A DNA stretch of 64,000 nt from Terana coerulea (GCA_024811115.1 JAKOGH010000645.1:62001-126000); one strand, 5' to 3'; shown: positions 25,339 to 37,480, counted from the first letter of the stretch. Notes: generated from the sequence alone by a model not told the origin. A program made the numbers and translations.

Positions 25339-25585
25339 AGTCAGTCTTGGTACGCCAGTGAATCCCACGATTGGTGATGTTTATCGCGAGATATGGGCAG
25401 TTGCCGGAACCATGTTTTCTTGAGCACTAGCATACATAGGAAAGTACTATACGCTGCAGAGTTGACGCGTTACCCCCACTCTGAAAACATGAGCTGAACT
25501 GTGAAAGTGCTGCGCACGCGAGGCCAGATGTGCCAGTGCTATGCATGCTCGTTTATATGTTCTTGAAGTGGCGTACAGCTTGTTT

Positions 25586-26716
25586 CTACAAATCCTCGTC
25601 TTCCTCTGGGAGTGGTACAGGTTCGTGACATGACGGCGGTAGGGCCATGTACTTTGGATATGTAGTGGAATCAGCGCAGCATACCGGATAAATCTTGGAC
25701 GAGTCACTTACGTGCGAAACGGCTCGCTCCAAGGACCACGGCCCATCGCCACCTTCGGCGAGGTCTTGCATATCTTTTGCGCCATCTCGGCGGTGTATCC
25801 GACATTGCTCTCCGGGAGAAGGAGTAGCTTCCCCCTGCCGACTCCTTCATTGTCCCGCGCAAGACTCTGCAGTCCGGCTATCATGCTGACATACATAAAG
25901 CCTCCGGTTCCACACCACCCATGCAGCTCAAATTTCCGTGGCTGGACATACACGTGCTTCAATGCAGGCAGGGTCGCAGCAATGCGAGCAGCTTTGAGCG
26001 CAGCGGGAGAGTCTGACGTGTAGTCGTCATGGTCATAGTCCGCAGCAAGCTCCACAACCACTGCGGGTTGGGTAGAGTCGATAGGTGCGGGCGGCCGATC
26101 GGGCACTTGCAAGACGACCCTGAGGAAATGAGGTAGATTCCTGGCCTCGGCTATCCCGGAGAGTCGTAGATGTGTGAGGGAGGGGCAGATCGGCCAACGC
26201 TCTCCCATGTGTCTGGAGACCACATGGTATGTTGTGTAAGATGAAGACGCCGAACGGAAGGACACTGTGAGATAAGACGTGCGTCGACTCCTGGAATTTG
26301 AAGGTCTAAGAGGTAGGGAAATGATATGCATGCCAATATCCAGATGTAAGGAAGAGGGCCGTGCAATTTCCATCAATCAAGAGGCTCTTTAAATTGAGGC
26401 AGCAGGCTGACAAAATCTCGCTCCACGCATCCAATGACCCTGCAACAGCTCTCCGAGCAGCGTACGGGCTGGTGACGCAGACCGAGACTTCGAGGGCCAG
26501 GTGATGAACTGGCGACGAGAGGGCCTGCCCTACTATTACATTCGCGAAGAGAGCAATGCTTTTGAGACCAGCAAGGCGGACAGAGAGGTAGCGAGCGGGC
26601 TGTGCGGCGTCGTGGATGTAATGAGATACAAGGGAGAGCGAGCACCCTGTGCTGCCCCCATCCGTACAGGCCATGGCGGCAATTTTCTGCACAATTTCGA
26701 GTGGACATTTATCCAT
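25586..26716 (-). CDS. F-box-like protein, reading frame broken
   Basis: The N-terminus at 26716 reads CPLEIVQKIAAMACTDGGS and then CSLSLVSHYIHDAAQPARY, the F-box-like opening common in agaricomycetes. Coding signal then moves to a second frame (FPYLLDLQIPGVDARL, CPSVRRLHLTQHTMW) within 26310-26366. It moves to a third frame (CPSLTHLRLSGIAEARNLPH to KLLLLPESNVGYTAEM) within 26160-26215. Two small indels explain this better than introns. Near 25715 a GTAAGT donor suggests one more small 3' exon; its exact end (about 25586) is uncertain. It may be a pseudogene or be affected by assembly errors. Function is presumed SCF adaptor. Confidence 0.6.
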
Positions 26717-27251
26717 GATCTAGCTATAGAGACAGTAAGCGGAAGGAAGTGCACAACGAGACTTAACCTACCTTGAAGTGTAGAATAAAGTTAATATCGG
26801 TGTGCACAGCCATCGGCAGGAGATTTCGGGAAGGCCATCAATTCGGAGTTAAAGCCGATAGCCGTCTCGGTACTGCAATCACCAAACACTTACAGCATAG
26901 GCATGGTAGTTTACATGTAGACTTATAAGCGTAGTGGTTTTAGTATAATCACTAGGCCTATCCTCCTACATGTAATCTATGCGAAATCAAGAGTTGCGGC
27001 ATGTGTTTTTATTTAAGACTCCGTCGCCAATGCCGGCATGCCGGAAACTTTGTGGCGTTGATGCTTAGACGTGTGAGCCGCCAACTCGTTAATTCGGTCG
27101 CGGTTACCCAGGTTTCCGCGTCAGGTAGGTTTCTTTTCAGTCCAAATTATCTATGTTCTGTCTGCTCAATTACAGTCTGAAGATCAAAATTGATTGTGCG
27201 CATGTATCTCGCTACACGGAGACATGAATAGATCGAGAGTTGACTCGGAGA
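26717..27251. other. Intergenic, no gene seen
   Basis: About 530 bp, relatively AT-rich, between the F-box-like start and the 3' end of the first glutathione transferase. The segment from about 27145 resembles the sequence just downstream of the second transferase (near 28865), marking one edge of a duplication. Confidence 0.5.
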
Positions 27252-28074
27252 CTAAAGGTCGACCTTCCCGTATTTCTCGAACTGCTTCAAAAAAGCTGCC
27301 CACTTGCCATCGTGCAGGCTGGCAACCCTCTTCCATTCAGCTGAATCGTCCCCGAATATGACCTTTGCCCATGTCAGCTCAGCGGCCAGATACAGGTCCG
27401 AGAATGTCACCGAGCCCTTGCCCCCAGATAAGAGCAGATCCTTCCCTGCTCCATTGGCATCAAAGCAAGTCTTGAGCCTCCCCAGACCTTCTTCCAAAGC
27501 TTTCCAGTCTGCTTCAACACCGACTTCTTCAAGCTTCTTGCCAAACATTGCCTCACGAGTGGTGCGGAAATATTCCGAGCTCGGCGGGTTTAGGACTCCT
27601 GCAATCCGGGCGAGAAGAAGCTACCTAAACGGCGTCGAGACCGTGGGCGGCAGCAAATGACCAAAGGCAACTTGGAAGGCAGTGATGCCGTCCGGGAACA
27701 GCTTCGGAGTGTCAGGGTATGTCACATCGAGATATTGGACAATAGGGAGAGAGTCGGCAACGGCACGTTGTGTGTTTGGGTCGTAGATGGCGGGGAGAGT
27801 GTAGTGCGGCTGGCCATTCGCTTTCGTGCCCGTTGCGGGAACCCCAAGCTTCTTAGATAGGCCTTCGATGTCCGGATACTCGATCCACTCCGTCCTGTAG
27901 CTCAAGCCCTTGAAATTCAAGGCGTATCTGCCGGTACCCGTCAATGCGATCAACAGATCACTCTACGCAAGAGCAAACAAGGCCTCACCGGACTTTCCAT
28001 GTGTTGTGTGACCACGCCTTCTTCTTAGGATCTCTGGCAGGGATGTCATAAAAGACAATAGCTTCCTTGAACAT
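27252..28074 (-). pseudogene. Glutathione transferase (fungal GST), decayed copy A
   Basis: Exon 1 (28074-27989) encodes AIVFYDIPARDPKKKAWSHN, then TWKVR; exon 2 starts at 27927 with YALNFKGLSYRTEWIEYPDI. This is the thioredoxin-fold half of basidiomycete Ure2p-like/FuA-type transferases. The helical half is recognisable (FGKKLEEVGVEADWKALEEG to FEKYGKVDL). Between them, near 27640-27660, the frame shifts. TAG triplets at 27625-27627 and 27621-27623 stop two frames where the intact copy has Leu-Lys. A full product is therefore unlikely. It is the 5'-proximal partner of the copy at 28939. Confidence 0.8.
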
Positions 28075-28773
28075 CGTGACCTCGCAAAACGTGTCGGTAT
28101 TCTGAAAGCCGCCCGCAGATAGTAAGAATCATCAAGTCTGGGTGGGCAGAACAGGCCGTATGCACTCACGACGGTTATGAGAATGTGCTCAGGAAATTGA
28201 GGTGGATGAGGTGGATGGCCAAGCGTGTCCCCGGGCCGTTCGAGCGGGGTGCCAGGTAGCGCACAAACGAAATGATCGCTCTACAGTCTGCTTGATGGCG
28301 ACTGTGAGCAAACGGCGAGGGCTTTTATGCTCAATCAATGAGCGATGCTTGGCTCACTCATGGGCGTGCGAGTGCCATTCATTCAGAACCAGACGCCACA
28401 AATTTAGGGACGTCCGTGTACGGGACATCGATTCCTCTGGCGGCTGACTTGCTAGCGCTGCCACCGCAGAACCTCTCAAATATCGCATCCGGCGTTATCT
28501 AATTATCTTCCTTATTTAGACTTACCCTGCGTACGTTATCTCGTAATTACCATATGTAGACTCATCCGAGCGCGGCGATCTTATAATGTTTACTTATGAT
28601 AACGCCAGATGCGATATCTGAATAGTTCTGCGGTGTGCGTCATTCAAGTTATCGCTAACTCATAAATACGCTTGGTTCAACCAAGTTGGTTGTACAACAT
28701 CACATCAGCCATTCCGTGGTCATGCAAGCATTTTCAAGCACCACAGGCGCACCTTACCTATAGCTGCCCCATT

Positions 28774-28824
28774 TCACGGCTGTGTGCTCCTCTCCAAGCC
28801 GGGATCGGTGGACAGTCCGATGAC
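28774..28824 (-). pseudogene. Relic of the DUF6533 gene C-terminus
   Basis: Read on the minus strand, 17 codons give VIGLSTDPGLERSTQP and a stop, nearly the same as VIGLPTDPDSESSAQP-stop, the end of the intact DUF6533 gene at 30186. It has no gene body and was carried along in the duplication of the transferase region. Confidence 0.8.
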
Positions 28825-28864
28825 GACGTTTCGCGTCAGATGGGGGCTTGTCTTTGTTTAGCTC

Positions 28865-30240
28865 AATTTCAGTTACCCATGTTCTGTCCGCTCAACTTTA
28901 GCCTCCAGATCAAAGCTCATTTTACATTCCAGTAGTTACTAAAGATCAACCCGCTCATACTGCTCGAACTGACTCAGAAAAGCCTCCCACTTGCCACCAT
29001 GCAAGCTGGCGACTCTCCTCCACTCGGCTGAATCGCCCCCAAATATGACCTTTGCCCACATCAGAGTACCCGCTAGATATAAGTCCGAGAATGTCACTGA
29101 GCCCTTGTCCCCGGACAGGAGCAGGTCCTTCCCTGCTCCATTGGCATCAAAGCAGGTCTTCAGCCTCTCCAGACCTTCTTCCAAGGCTTTCCAGTCAGCC
29201 TCGTCACCTATATCTTCGAGCTTCTTGCCAAAACTTGCCTCCCGAGTGGTGCGGAAGTACTCCGAGCTCGGTGGGTTCAGGGCTCCCGCAACCCGGGCGA
29301 GAAGAAGTTTCAAAAACGGCACCAAGACCGAGGGCAGCAGCAAATGCCCCAAAGGCGACTTGAAAGGCGGCGGTGCCGTCCGGGATCAGCTTCGGGGTGT
29401 CAGGGTATGTCGTGTCGAGATATTGGACGATAGGGAGAGAGTCCGCAACGGCACGCTGCGTGTTTGGGTCGTAGATGGCGGGAAGAGTGTAGTGCGGCTC
29501 CCCGTTCCCTTTCGTGCTCGTGGCTGCGACTCCAAGCTTCTTGCATAGGGCCTCGATGTCCGGATACTCGACCCATTCCGTCTTGTAGCTCAAGCCTTTG
29601 AGATTCAGGGCGTATCTACCAGTGCCCATCGATGCGATCAACAGCTTGCTCTGTACAAGAGCATAAAAGGCCTCACCGGACTTTCCACGTGTTTGGCGAC
29701 CACGACTTGTGCTTGGGATCTTTGGCAGGGATGTCATAAAAGACAATGGCTTCCTTGGACATCGTCACAAAAACGTTCTGGTATCCTGAAAACCTCCCTC
29801 AGATACCATCAATGACGAGTTCTAGGCGGTTAGAAGGAGTCGTGTGCACTCACGACGGTTATGAGAGTACGCGAAGGAAACTGACGTGAATGTGGTTGGA
29901 GACAAAGGCGAGGGCTATTATACTGGATCAATGAATGACGTCTGGCTTACTCATGGACGTGGGAGTGCTTATCCAGAGCCAGACGACACGTGATTTAGTG
30001 CCGTCCGTCACCGTGTGGTACAACATTGCTTCCTCTGCCGGCTGATCATGAGTCCATGAGTATGTGGACGTTGCCCTAGTTTCGAATTCACCATAAATAT
30101 GCTTGATTGTACAACATTACACTTGTCGTTCCATAGTCATGCATGCCTTTCCGCGCACCGTAGGCTTACCCATAGCAGCGCTATTTCACGGCTGTGCGCT
30201 GCTCTCCGAGTCGGGATCGGTGGGTAATCCGATGACAATG
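28865..30240. repeat. Tandem segmental duplication, unit 2
   Basis: Holds the better-preserved glutathione transferase (28939-29762), its upstream sequence and the true 3' end of the DUF6533 gene. It is colinear with 27145-28824, and edges are approximate. The upstream parts of both units (28075-28773 and 29763-30185) contain no other gene. Confidence 0.7.
28939..29762 (-). CDS. Glutathione transferase (fungal-specific, Ure2p-like/FuA-type), copy B
   Basis: Two exons, 29762-29677 and 29615-28939, with the intron after TWKVR as in copies A and C. N-terminal thioredoxin fold: AIVFYDIPAKDPKHKSWSPN, TEWVEYPDIEAL, then HYTLPAIYD and the glutathione-binding region ADSLPIVQYLDTTYPDTPK. C-terminal helical domain: FGKKLEDIGDEADWKALEEG to FEQYERVDL. 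One extra base in the A run 29312-29316 (T run on the coding strand) breaks the frame at the domain junction; without it the product is 253 residues, exactly as in copy C. Such enzymes conjugate or bind lignin- and wood-extractive-derived compounds in white-rot fungi; the substrate here is not known. Confidence 0.8.
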
Positions 30241-32025
30241 ACTTCCTGCCTGCCTCCTTCATCGCTCTTCAGTCCGAATTCCGACTCGAGATCAGCCTTC
30301 TCTCGCGCTAGCCTTGCAATCACAGGATCTCCCGCGATGGTGGTAGAGAGGCTTTCCTCGTCATCGAGGTCTTCGTTACGGTCGTGCGATGGTCTAAGGG
30401 ACGATCCGATGTTGCCAATGATTCGTGAAGCGAGGTTGCTGTGCCGGATACTTGAGTCCGTATCCGGGATTTCGGGGTAACATACAGCGCGTAGATCGAG
30501 CATAAAGCGACATACGAGAACAACTCGTAGCCTGTTCAGAACCACCGTGTGAGTAGCAGCGTGGGTCATAAAAGGAGGCTGTTCAACGTACGCGACGAGA
30601 AGATTCGCAACTAAACAGAGATTCTGCACGAATTCTGTTGCCGGGCCCTATTATCTCGATTCAGTATTTGGGGCACCGGTGACTGGGACAACTGAGCATA
30701 CAAAATACGATATCTGGCGGTTGAAGTGTGTTAAGATCAATCACAGGCAGTTACGCGCCAGCACGCACCAGAACAAGGACCATGTCGAGGCCTGCCATGA
30801 ATGCAAGGGCACTGAAGCCGAATATCAACGCTGTGAAAGTTGGATATCTTGTGCCAAAAGCTCACAGAAAGAGGACGGTTCCTAAGAATGGGGATGCACG
30901 GTCAGCGGTAAAGCGGCGGTGCTTTGGAGACACCAAAGGCTTACCGTTACGGATTAGGAGCCGACTGAGCTCAGGTCCAGCCGATCCCTCCCGGCTTCTC
31001 AGCTTATAAGTCTTCATTAAGGTCACGAGTATGACAATCCCCTCGGCAAGCATGACAGTGGCATCTTCGAGCACTTGCACTAGTAATATCCATCAGTTGT
31101 TGCCGCAGCACAAATGCCATGAAATGCAACAAACACTGACCACTGCATTCGAGACAGCGCAAGAAGATAATAAGATCAACGTCACAAGCAAGCTAGAGAA
31201 AACATACATCATCGATGCTAAATCACTTAGCGGAGGGACGGCAGCACATCCGGTGTGTGTTGTATCGTCGATGACCAAGCCGGCTGTGGCATACTCATAC
31301 TGGAGTGACTATCAGTACACGCGTCACGGTAGCGTGTAGGATTGGTCTCACTGTATTGATCCCAATCGGCCAGATGGACAAGAGTAACACCGCCAAGAAC
31401 AGCGGCCAGTTGCGCCCAGAAATGGCGAAGACTCGGAGGCCAGCGAACACTGTGGAAAAGTCAGCAACTCAGCATGTCATAAGTTTGTCGACTGACATCC
31501 GAGCCCGACGGTTCGCAGGATGTCTGGGAAGGGAAAGAGGCGTATGGTAGCTAGACACCTATACGTTGCAGTCAGCCTTCGTTCCAGCGCGGCAAGGCTG
31601 AGAAGACTGACTCCTGCAAGTAAAGATCGGATTAGTTACGTCTTTCTCGTATCCACAGTCATGTGATGAACCTTAGAGCCCATGGTCGGGGAAGCGTCCG
31701 CAGCTTCAAGGACGTACTCGAAGATCGAGCTGTACCGAATGATTAGGTACAGCAGCGAAGCCCCGGTCATCTTGCGGTCCCATATTTGCCGCTTTTCTTC
31801 TCCCAAACACAGCAGTGCATCCCAGACCAAGAGTGCTAACCCTTCTCATCAGCAACCCCCGGTGCACTCTTTTGCCAGCAATCGCACGCACCGAGACCGG
31901 AGACGACAGAGCTGTTATCCGCGCTGAGAGCACAGCATTAGCACACGAGTCGAGGAGGTAGTCAAGACTCAAGACACTCACATGAGCTCAGAAAGCGAGT
32001 ACGATTCTCGTATAGAATCAGCCAT
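30186..32025 (-). CDS. DUF6533-type multi-pass membrane protein
   Basis: The start ATG at 32025 (MADSIRESYSLSEL) splices at 31981 and again through GTGCGT to ALLVWDALLCLGEEKRQIWD and LLYLIIRYSSIFE, the hallmark opening of the DUF6533 family. Later exons give LRVFAISGRNWPLFLAVLLL, YEYATAGLVIDDTTHTGC, and QVLEDATVMLAEGIVILVTL followed by LSRLLIRNG. The last exon gives VLVCRFMLDLRAVCYPEIPD and an acidic soluble tail ending at 30186. About seven helices are expected. The family is large and uncharacterised in agaricomycetes. Exact borders of the middle exons (31.6-30.7 kb) are uncertain. Its last codons are duplicated at 28774-28824. Confidence 0.75.
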
Positions 32026-34152
32026 GGCGACCAGGCGGGATGCAACCCTAGCTTGCGATGTAGCAGATTCCGGTGGCTATTTAGCTTGGGGTGCAAGCGT
32101 CACTCCAGAGTTCGTACCTGTGCTTCAGAGTGGGTCATCAGGAATGATGTAGGTCTAGCTATGTTGCCACTCACCAAAATACCTTCTGTCGCATGTGCCC
32201 ATGCAAAGCAATTAGTCTTGTATTGAGCCACCGAGATCCGAAGGGTTGCATTTGGTCAAAGATCTAGGGTAGTCCAGCTCATACATGATCGATAATACCT
32301 CAATATAGCACACAATTCCCTGTGAGCAAAGACGGCGTGGAGGTAGCTGGCCAAAGCGGGCTGTAATCAGCTTGCATATCATGATTTGGGGAGCCGTGGA
32401 TGCAGTCGATTATGTGTTCGATGCATAATTGGCAGAATTCTCACGAACCACTGCCTCTCGCGCGCGCAGCACGATGCAGAACCGTGAGTAGCGGTATACT
32501 GTGGTCGTGGCTTTCAATTCACCAAACACCAGTGAGTGCATCCGGATCCTCACGAGCGACAGGGGCAAAGCATGACTCAACCCCGGACCAGATCGGCATT
32601 GAAATATTTACCCACAAGAACTCAAGCTGCCGTATTTTCAAGTTGAATCGGAAATAATCTTCCGAATTCAAGGAATACCACACGACCTGGAACCACAAAC
32701 AGTTAGTGGTCCGTACCGTACACAGCCATCATGCACGTACCTTTGTACGCCACTGAATCAACAAGAGCTATCGTGTTAAGGTCAAAATCACAACGACCGC
32801 AGAGCTTCCTGTGTTCACGAGCGACCCTTGTTATGATGGTTCGGCAAATAGTGACGTCCGGGGTTAATTAGGGAAGATGTCGATGCGCATACTTGACAGT
32901 AGACGAAAGGATGTGAGAAGGGCAATGGGGTCAGGGTAGAACCTACGTGTAACCCTTGGAAGCGACGCTACGGTTAGCTCAGTGGGCGATGAAATAACGG
33001 ATGAAACTCACCTTCTGGTATTTTATTATCTGCGCCACCACAATCCGCGATTCTGATATCGAATCTGAATGTGTCTGCTTCACAGATGTTTCCAGCGCAG
33101 ACGTTGACCCAATAAAGCGGTATCGAGTGATTCGTCGGAGATCTATCGACGACACAGTTACGCCAGGGCCCAAGACAGTCGGGTGGCGCACATTAACTAT
33201 ACACGGGTCATGAAGCAGAGCACAGCTAGTGATTTCTTGGACTCGTCGTTCACGAACTTTTCGCAAGATGATGGCTGAGCAGTCGTAATAACCAATCGAC
33301 CGTTGAAAAACCTTGATGATTCGTAACGCGAGACTTGCTCAGGCTTCTGGGGTGACTGTGAGAGCTAATGTTGCCGTGTTCCGTATCTGACCAGGTCACT
33401 TAACGAAAGTAAATCTTAGCAAACCTTGGCGACCCTAACGGGGGTGAGACATCAAATCTGCTGCAAGAGCCATCCAATTGGATTGCTTACCGGTTTGCTT
33501 ATGTTCTTCACTCCCAGTATGGAACGCTGTTCGGCGGGAAAGACACATCTTTGTCCGAGGTTGATTCGCCGAGGCGAACGTGCATGGATAGACCCAAAGC
33601 GTGAAAGAGCGAGTCAATGACTCTAACCAGGCGTAGCGTCGTTTCACCACAGTAAATTTGAATGGCCTTGGTCGTCTGCAGACGAGTCTAAGCGGAGAGG
33701 TGATTGTAGCGCTAGCAACATGAACTGAATGCTTGGGTTTGTACAGGTGTAAACGTGTGCTGATTAAGCAGGAAGGGAACGGCCGTGGGAAAGGATGGGC
33801 GTCAGGCAAATGCCGGTAGGACGAAAAGTGGCTTCACATTAAAGGTTTCACAGTTACCTTGCAAGCAAGGTGATGCATGCATGGTTTGAATTTCGAGCTG
33901 GCTGTACATGTGTGACGCGGCAAGCGCCCAACGTTTCAAGGGCTCCACGTGGCCCGTGGGAGGTGCGGACCGAACGGGCCGTTTGAGGGTGTGCGGCGAG
34001 CGCATCCGGATGAGTCTGCGCCTTGCCGATCGTAAATTGAAAGAGACCCGTTCCGCTGGGTTGTACATTTCACCCTCTCAAGCAATGACTGCAGCATTCC
34101 GCCACCAACTCTCTTCACTCCGTACCACCGTCTTCGACGTCGAGCACACAAG
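32026..34152. other. Long gap without a confident gene
   Basis: About 2.1 kb between the DUF6533 start and GUT2. Small ORFs (for example minus 32979-33266 and 33435-33809) show no domain or clear splicing. The right part must contain the GUT2 promoter. A tRNA-like A-box at 32975 lacks a B-box. Confidence 0.45.
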
Positions 34153-37071
34153 ATGCTCCGACGAGTTCTCTTCTCGCAGCGGACGCTCGCCATCGCCTCC
34201 GGCTCGACCGTCGTCGCTGCCGCAGGAGGCTACTACTTCTTGAATTCGGGGCCAGCGTACCCGCCTTCGACCAAGGAGACCAGAAGACCGCCAACACCAT
34301 GGACCCCGCCATCCCGGGCGGAGATGCTCGACGGGCTCAAGGCTTCATCCGCGAAGCCGGAGCAGGGGTATCCAGATGAATTCGACCTGCTTATCGTAGG
34401 AGGGGGTGCTACGGGTGCTGGTGTCGCTGTCGACGCTGCCAGCAGAGGCCTCAAGGTAGCGTTAGTAGAACGGGACGACTTTAGCTCAGGTACGCCCTGG
34501 TGTCCTCTCCAATGCGTCCTCTCTTTTGCTCCACTTCTTGCTTGGTCCCTGGCGTTTCTGCAACTCAGGGGCTAGGGGCTCCTGATCATGGGAGGACTTC
34601 TTGAAGCGACATGTCCTCGATGTTTCTATGTGCTATTAAGCAGGACATACCTTCTTACTATTGTGAAACGGCAGGACATACCTCCGTACTGTTGTGAAAC
34701 GGAATGCGTACGGCAGCTAACTTACGCTTTGCTTTTCCATTCGTATAGGCACATCCTCCAAGTCAACGAAACTTGTGCATGGAGGTGTGCGCTACCTACA
34801 GAAGGCCGTCATGGAGCTCGACTATGAACAATACAAACTCGTGAAAGAAGCTCTGCATGAACGACGGATATTCTTGCAAACGGCCCCCTACTTATCAGCT
34901 ATGCTACCGATCATGCTGCCCATTTACAAGTAAGTTTATCTGCCTTGTCCGAAGTCTATGAGACTCAATGTGACATGCATAGGTACTGGCAGGTCCCCTA
35001 TTACTGGGCAGGCTGCAAGATGTACGACATCTTAGCCGGCAAGGAGAACATGGAATCGTCCTACCTCATGAGTAAAGGCAAAGCCCTGGAGACGTTCCCT
35101 ATGCTCAAGCAAGACGGACTTGTCGGCGCTTTGGTATACTACGACGGTAAATCACAGAATGCTCATTCATAGCATGCCGCTGACTTCCCTGCCCTGCACA
35201 GGACAACACAACGACTCACGGATGAACATGGCCCTTATCATGACCGCTATTCAGCATGGCGCGACGGTCGCGAACTATGTTGAAGTCACTGAACTTCACA
35301 AGGACACCCCCGGCACAGGCAAACTGTATGGTGCCCGTGTTCAGGATAAGCTTACCGGTCAGGAATGGAATATTCGGGCAAAGGTAGGTCACTCCGTCAT
35401 TTGCAAACTCACAGCTCGGTCTAACCCTACGTCCAGGGGATCGTCAACGCTACTGGACCATTCACTGACGCGCTGTTGACCATGGACAACCCGTCACATA
35501 AGCCCATAGTCCAGGCATCATCCGGCATACACATCACGCTCCCGAACTACTACTCTCCGCGCAAGATGGGTCTGCTCGACCCGGCGACATCTGACGGGCG
35601 TGTCATCTTCTTCCTCCCGTGGCAAGGCAACACCATCGCCGGTACAACGGACACGCCGGCCGAAGTCACCAACGAGCCCAAGGCAGCCGAAGAGGAAATA
35701 CGCTGGGTTCTCGAGAAGTTCGCCGCTACCTGAGTCCCGACATCAAGGTCCGTCGCGGCGACGTGCTCAGTGCCTGGAGCGGACTCCGCCCGTTGGTGCG
35801 GAATCCGAACGCGGCGCGCACAGAGGGCTTGGTCAGAAACCACATGATACACGTCTCGGACAGCGGCCTCCTCACCATCGCTGGCGGTAAATGGACGACG
35901 TACCGTGCCATGGCGGAGGAGACGGTTGACGAAGCGGTTAAGGTCTTCGGTTTGGCAGGCAAAGTCAAGAACGGATGCGTCACCGAGCAGGTGAGGCTTA
36001 TCGGCAGCGATGGCTGGAGCCGAAACATGTTCATTGGGCTCATTCAACGCGTAAGCACTCGTTGTATCAACTGCGAAACGCTCTTGCTCATTGCTATGTA
36101 GTATGGTCTTGGAAAGCGAAGTGGCGAAGCATCTGTCGGATAACTACGGTGATCGTGCGTGGATGCTTTGCGAGCTGGCTCAACCTACCGGGAAGTCTTG
36201 GCCTTTGCATGGTATCCGACTCTACGCAGACTACCCCTGTGCGTCTATTACTTGCCTTTTCTTGTGCTCTACTCACGCCACCGGAATTTCGCAGTCATCG
36301 ATGCGGAAGTCAGGTACGCTGCCAAATACGAGTACGCTCAAACCGCCGTGGATGTGATTGCTCGCCGTACACGTATCTCTTTCCTCAACGCCCAAGCTGC
36401 GCTCGAGTCTCTCCCCACCGTCGTCGACATCATGGCAGAGGAGCTCGGCTGGGACAAGGCGCGCAAGGTCAAGGAGATGGAGCACGCAACTAAGTTCCTC
36501 GCGAGCAATATGGGTCTGTCGCCCGGCGCGGTCGAGCGTGCACCCTTCCTGCACGACCACGACCAGCCGAGCGCAAAGGGCGTCCTGAACACGCTGCGCG
36601 CCGTCGTCGGCCTCAAGCCCGTCGTGTCCGAGGAGCAGAAGCGGCCTGCGGCGGAGATGGTCTACTCCCGCGCGCAGTTCGACGCGGGCGAGATCGATGA
36701 GCTGCGCGCGGCGTTTGGGAAACCGTGCGAAGAGCGAGCCGAGCGTGTCGCCCACGGGCTCGACGAGCGCGGACCGGGTATCGACAGGGGACCTGTTCGC
36801 GCTCGTGAAGGAGGTGAACGGGTTCGAGAGCGTCAAGGCTAAGGATTATGAGTATGTCCTGGAGGAGGCTGGGTTCGCGAAGCAGGCAGACGTCGATTTT
36901 GACGAGTTTGTCGAGGTACGTTTATGTCGTTCACTGTAAGCGATACTTACTCACATGAGTCTCGCGTAGTTATGCGCCGAGCTTCGCGAAGTGTTGTTTG
37001 CCCCCGTGGCCACGGCGGCCAAAGCGGAGCGGAGACGCATTCCTGTCGAGCAAAGTGGAGGTGGTGTATGA
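34153..37071 (+). CDS. GUT2: FAD-dependent glycerol-3-phosphate dehydrogenase, mitochondrial
   Basis: Oxidises glycerol-3-phosphate to dihydroxyacetone phosphate at the outer face of the inner mitochondrial membrane and reduces ubiquinone; it serves glycerol use and the glycerophosphate shuttle. Exons: 34153-34489, 34749-34929, 34983-35146, 35202-35383, 35437-36050, 36102-36238, 36295-36915 and 36970-37071, about 778 residues. A basic leader ([12 protein letters not shown]) and hydrophobic segment precede the FAD site [20 protein letters not shown], then [26 protein letters not shown] and [22 protein letters not shown]-terminal region with VDFDEFVE resembles the calcium-binding tail of animal and fungal enzymes. 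Three one-base breaks are needed: a missing base at 35712/35713, an extra G at 36111-36112 and an extra C at 36723-36724. Intron 1 is unusually long (259 nt). Confidence 0.92.
34641..34702 (+). repeat. Imperfect 31-bp tandem repeat in GUT2 intron 1
   Basis: Two adjacent units, 34641-34671 and 34672-34702, both beginning CAGGACATACCT and ending TTGTGAAACGG, with a few differences in the middle. They explain part of the unusual length of this intron. Confidence 0.8.
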
Positions 37072-37480
37072 TTTCTAGAGTGTACGTTGACAATAGCCTG
37101 TAGCTTATGTAACTGCGAACTGCTATCACCAGCATGCGTAAGCGATGCGGACTCGGAGTGACGCGCTGTACCAATCGGAATATACATTGCAGGCGGCTAA
37201 GTGGGGAACCCACGGATAGGTCGTATATACATCTGACGTGGACAATTTAGGCCGTGGGAATATTCGATGGACGGCATTTGGACGGCATATCTCGTTGCTT
37301 ACAAGTGCTTCGTCCTGACTAAGATGCCAAGAGGCACGGGTCTTAAAACAAATATCCATATGGCTACGTGGTCCAGGTACAAAAGCCTCGTATTGTGAAC
37401 ATCGATCATTCCCCTCGAGTCATTTCGCTATTCACCACCCAGCACGCTTTTTACCGTACCCTTAAAAGCCCACAGCCGTC
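37072..37480. other. Intergenic, no gene seen
   Basis: About 410 bp between GUT2 and the third glutathione transferase; presumed terminator of one gene and promoter of the next. Confidence 0.5.

Larger units (their letters stand above)
27145..28824. repeat. Tandem segmental duplication, unit 1 (decayed)
   Basis: Contains a glutathione transferase, its upstream region and a copy of the last codons of a DUF6533 gene, in the same order as 28865-30240. Similar stretches include the flank CTCATGGGCGTGCGAGTGCC against CTCATGGACGTGGGAGTGCT, and TTTCACGGCTGTGTGCTCCT against TTTCACGGCTGTGCGCTGCT. Edges are approximate. Confidence 0.7.

Noticed and set aside
32975..32986. TAGCTCAGTGGG, a perfect tRNA A-box consensus
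   Set aside because: No B-box (GGTTCGANTCC) and no acceptor-stem pairing within a tRNA length, so it is not called as a tRNA.
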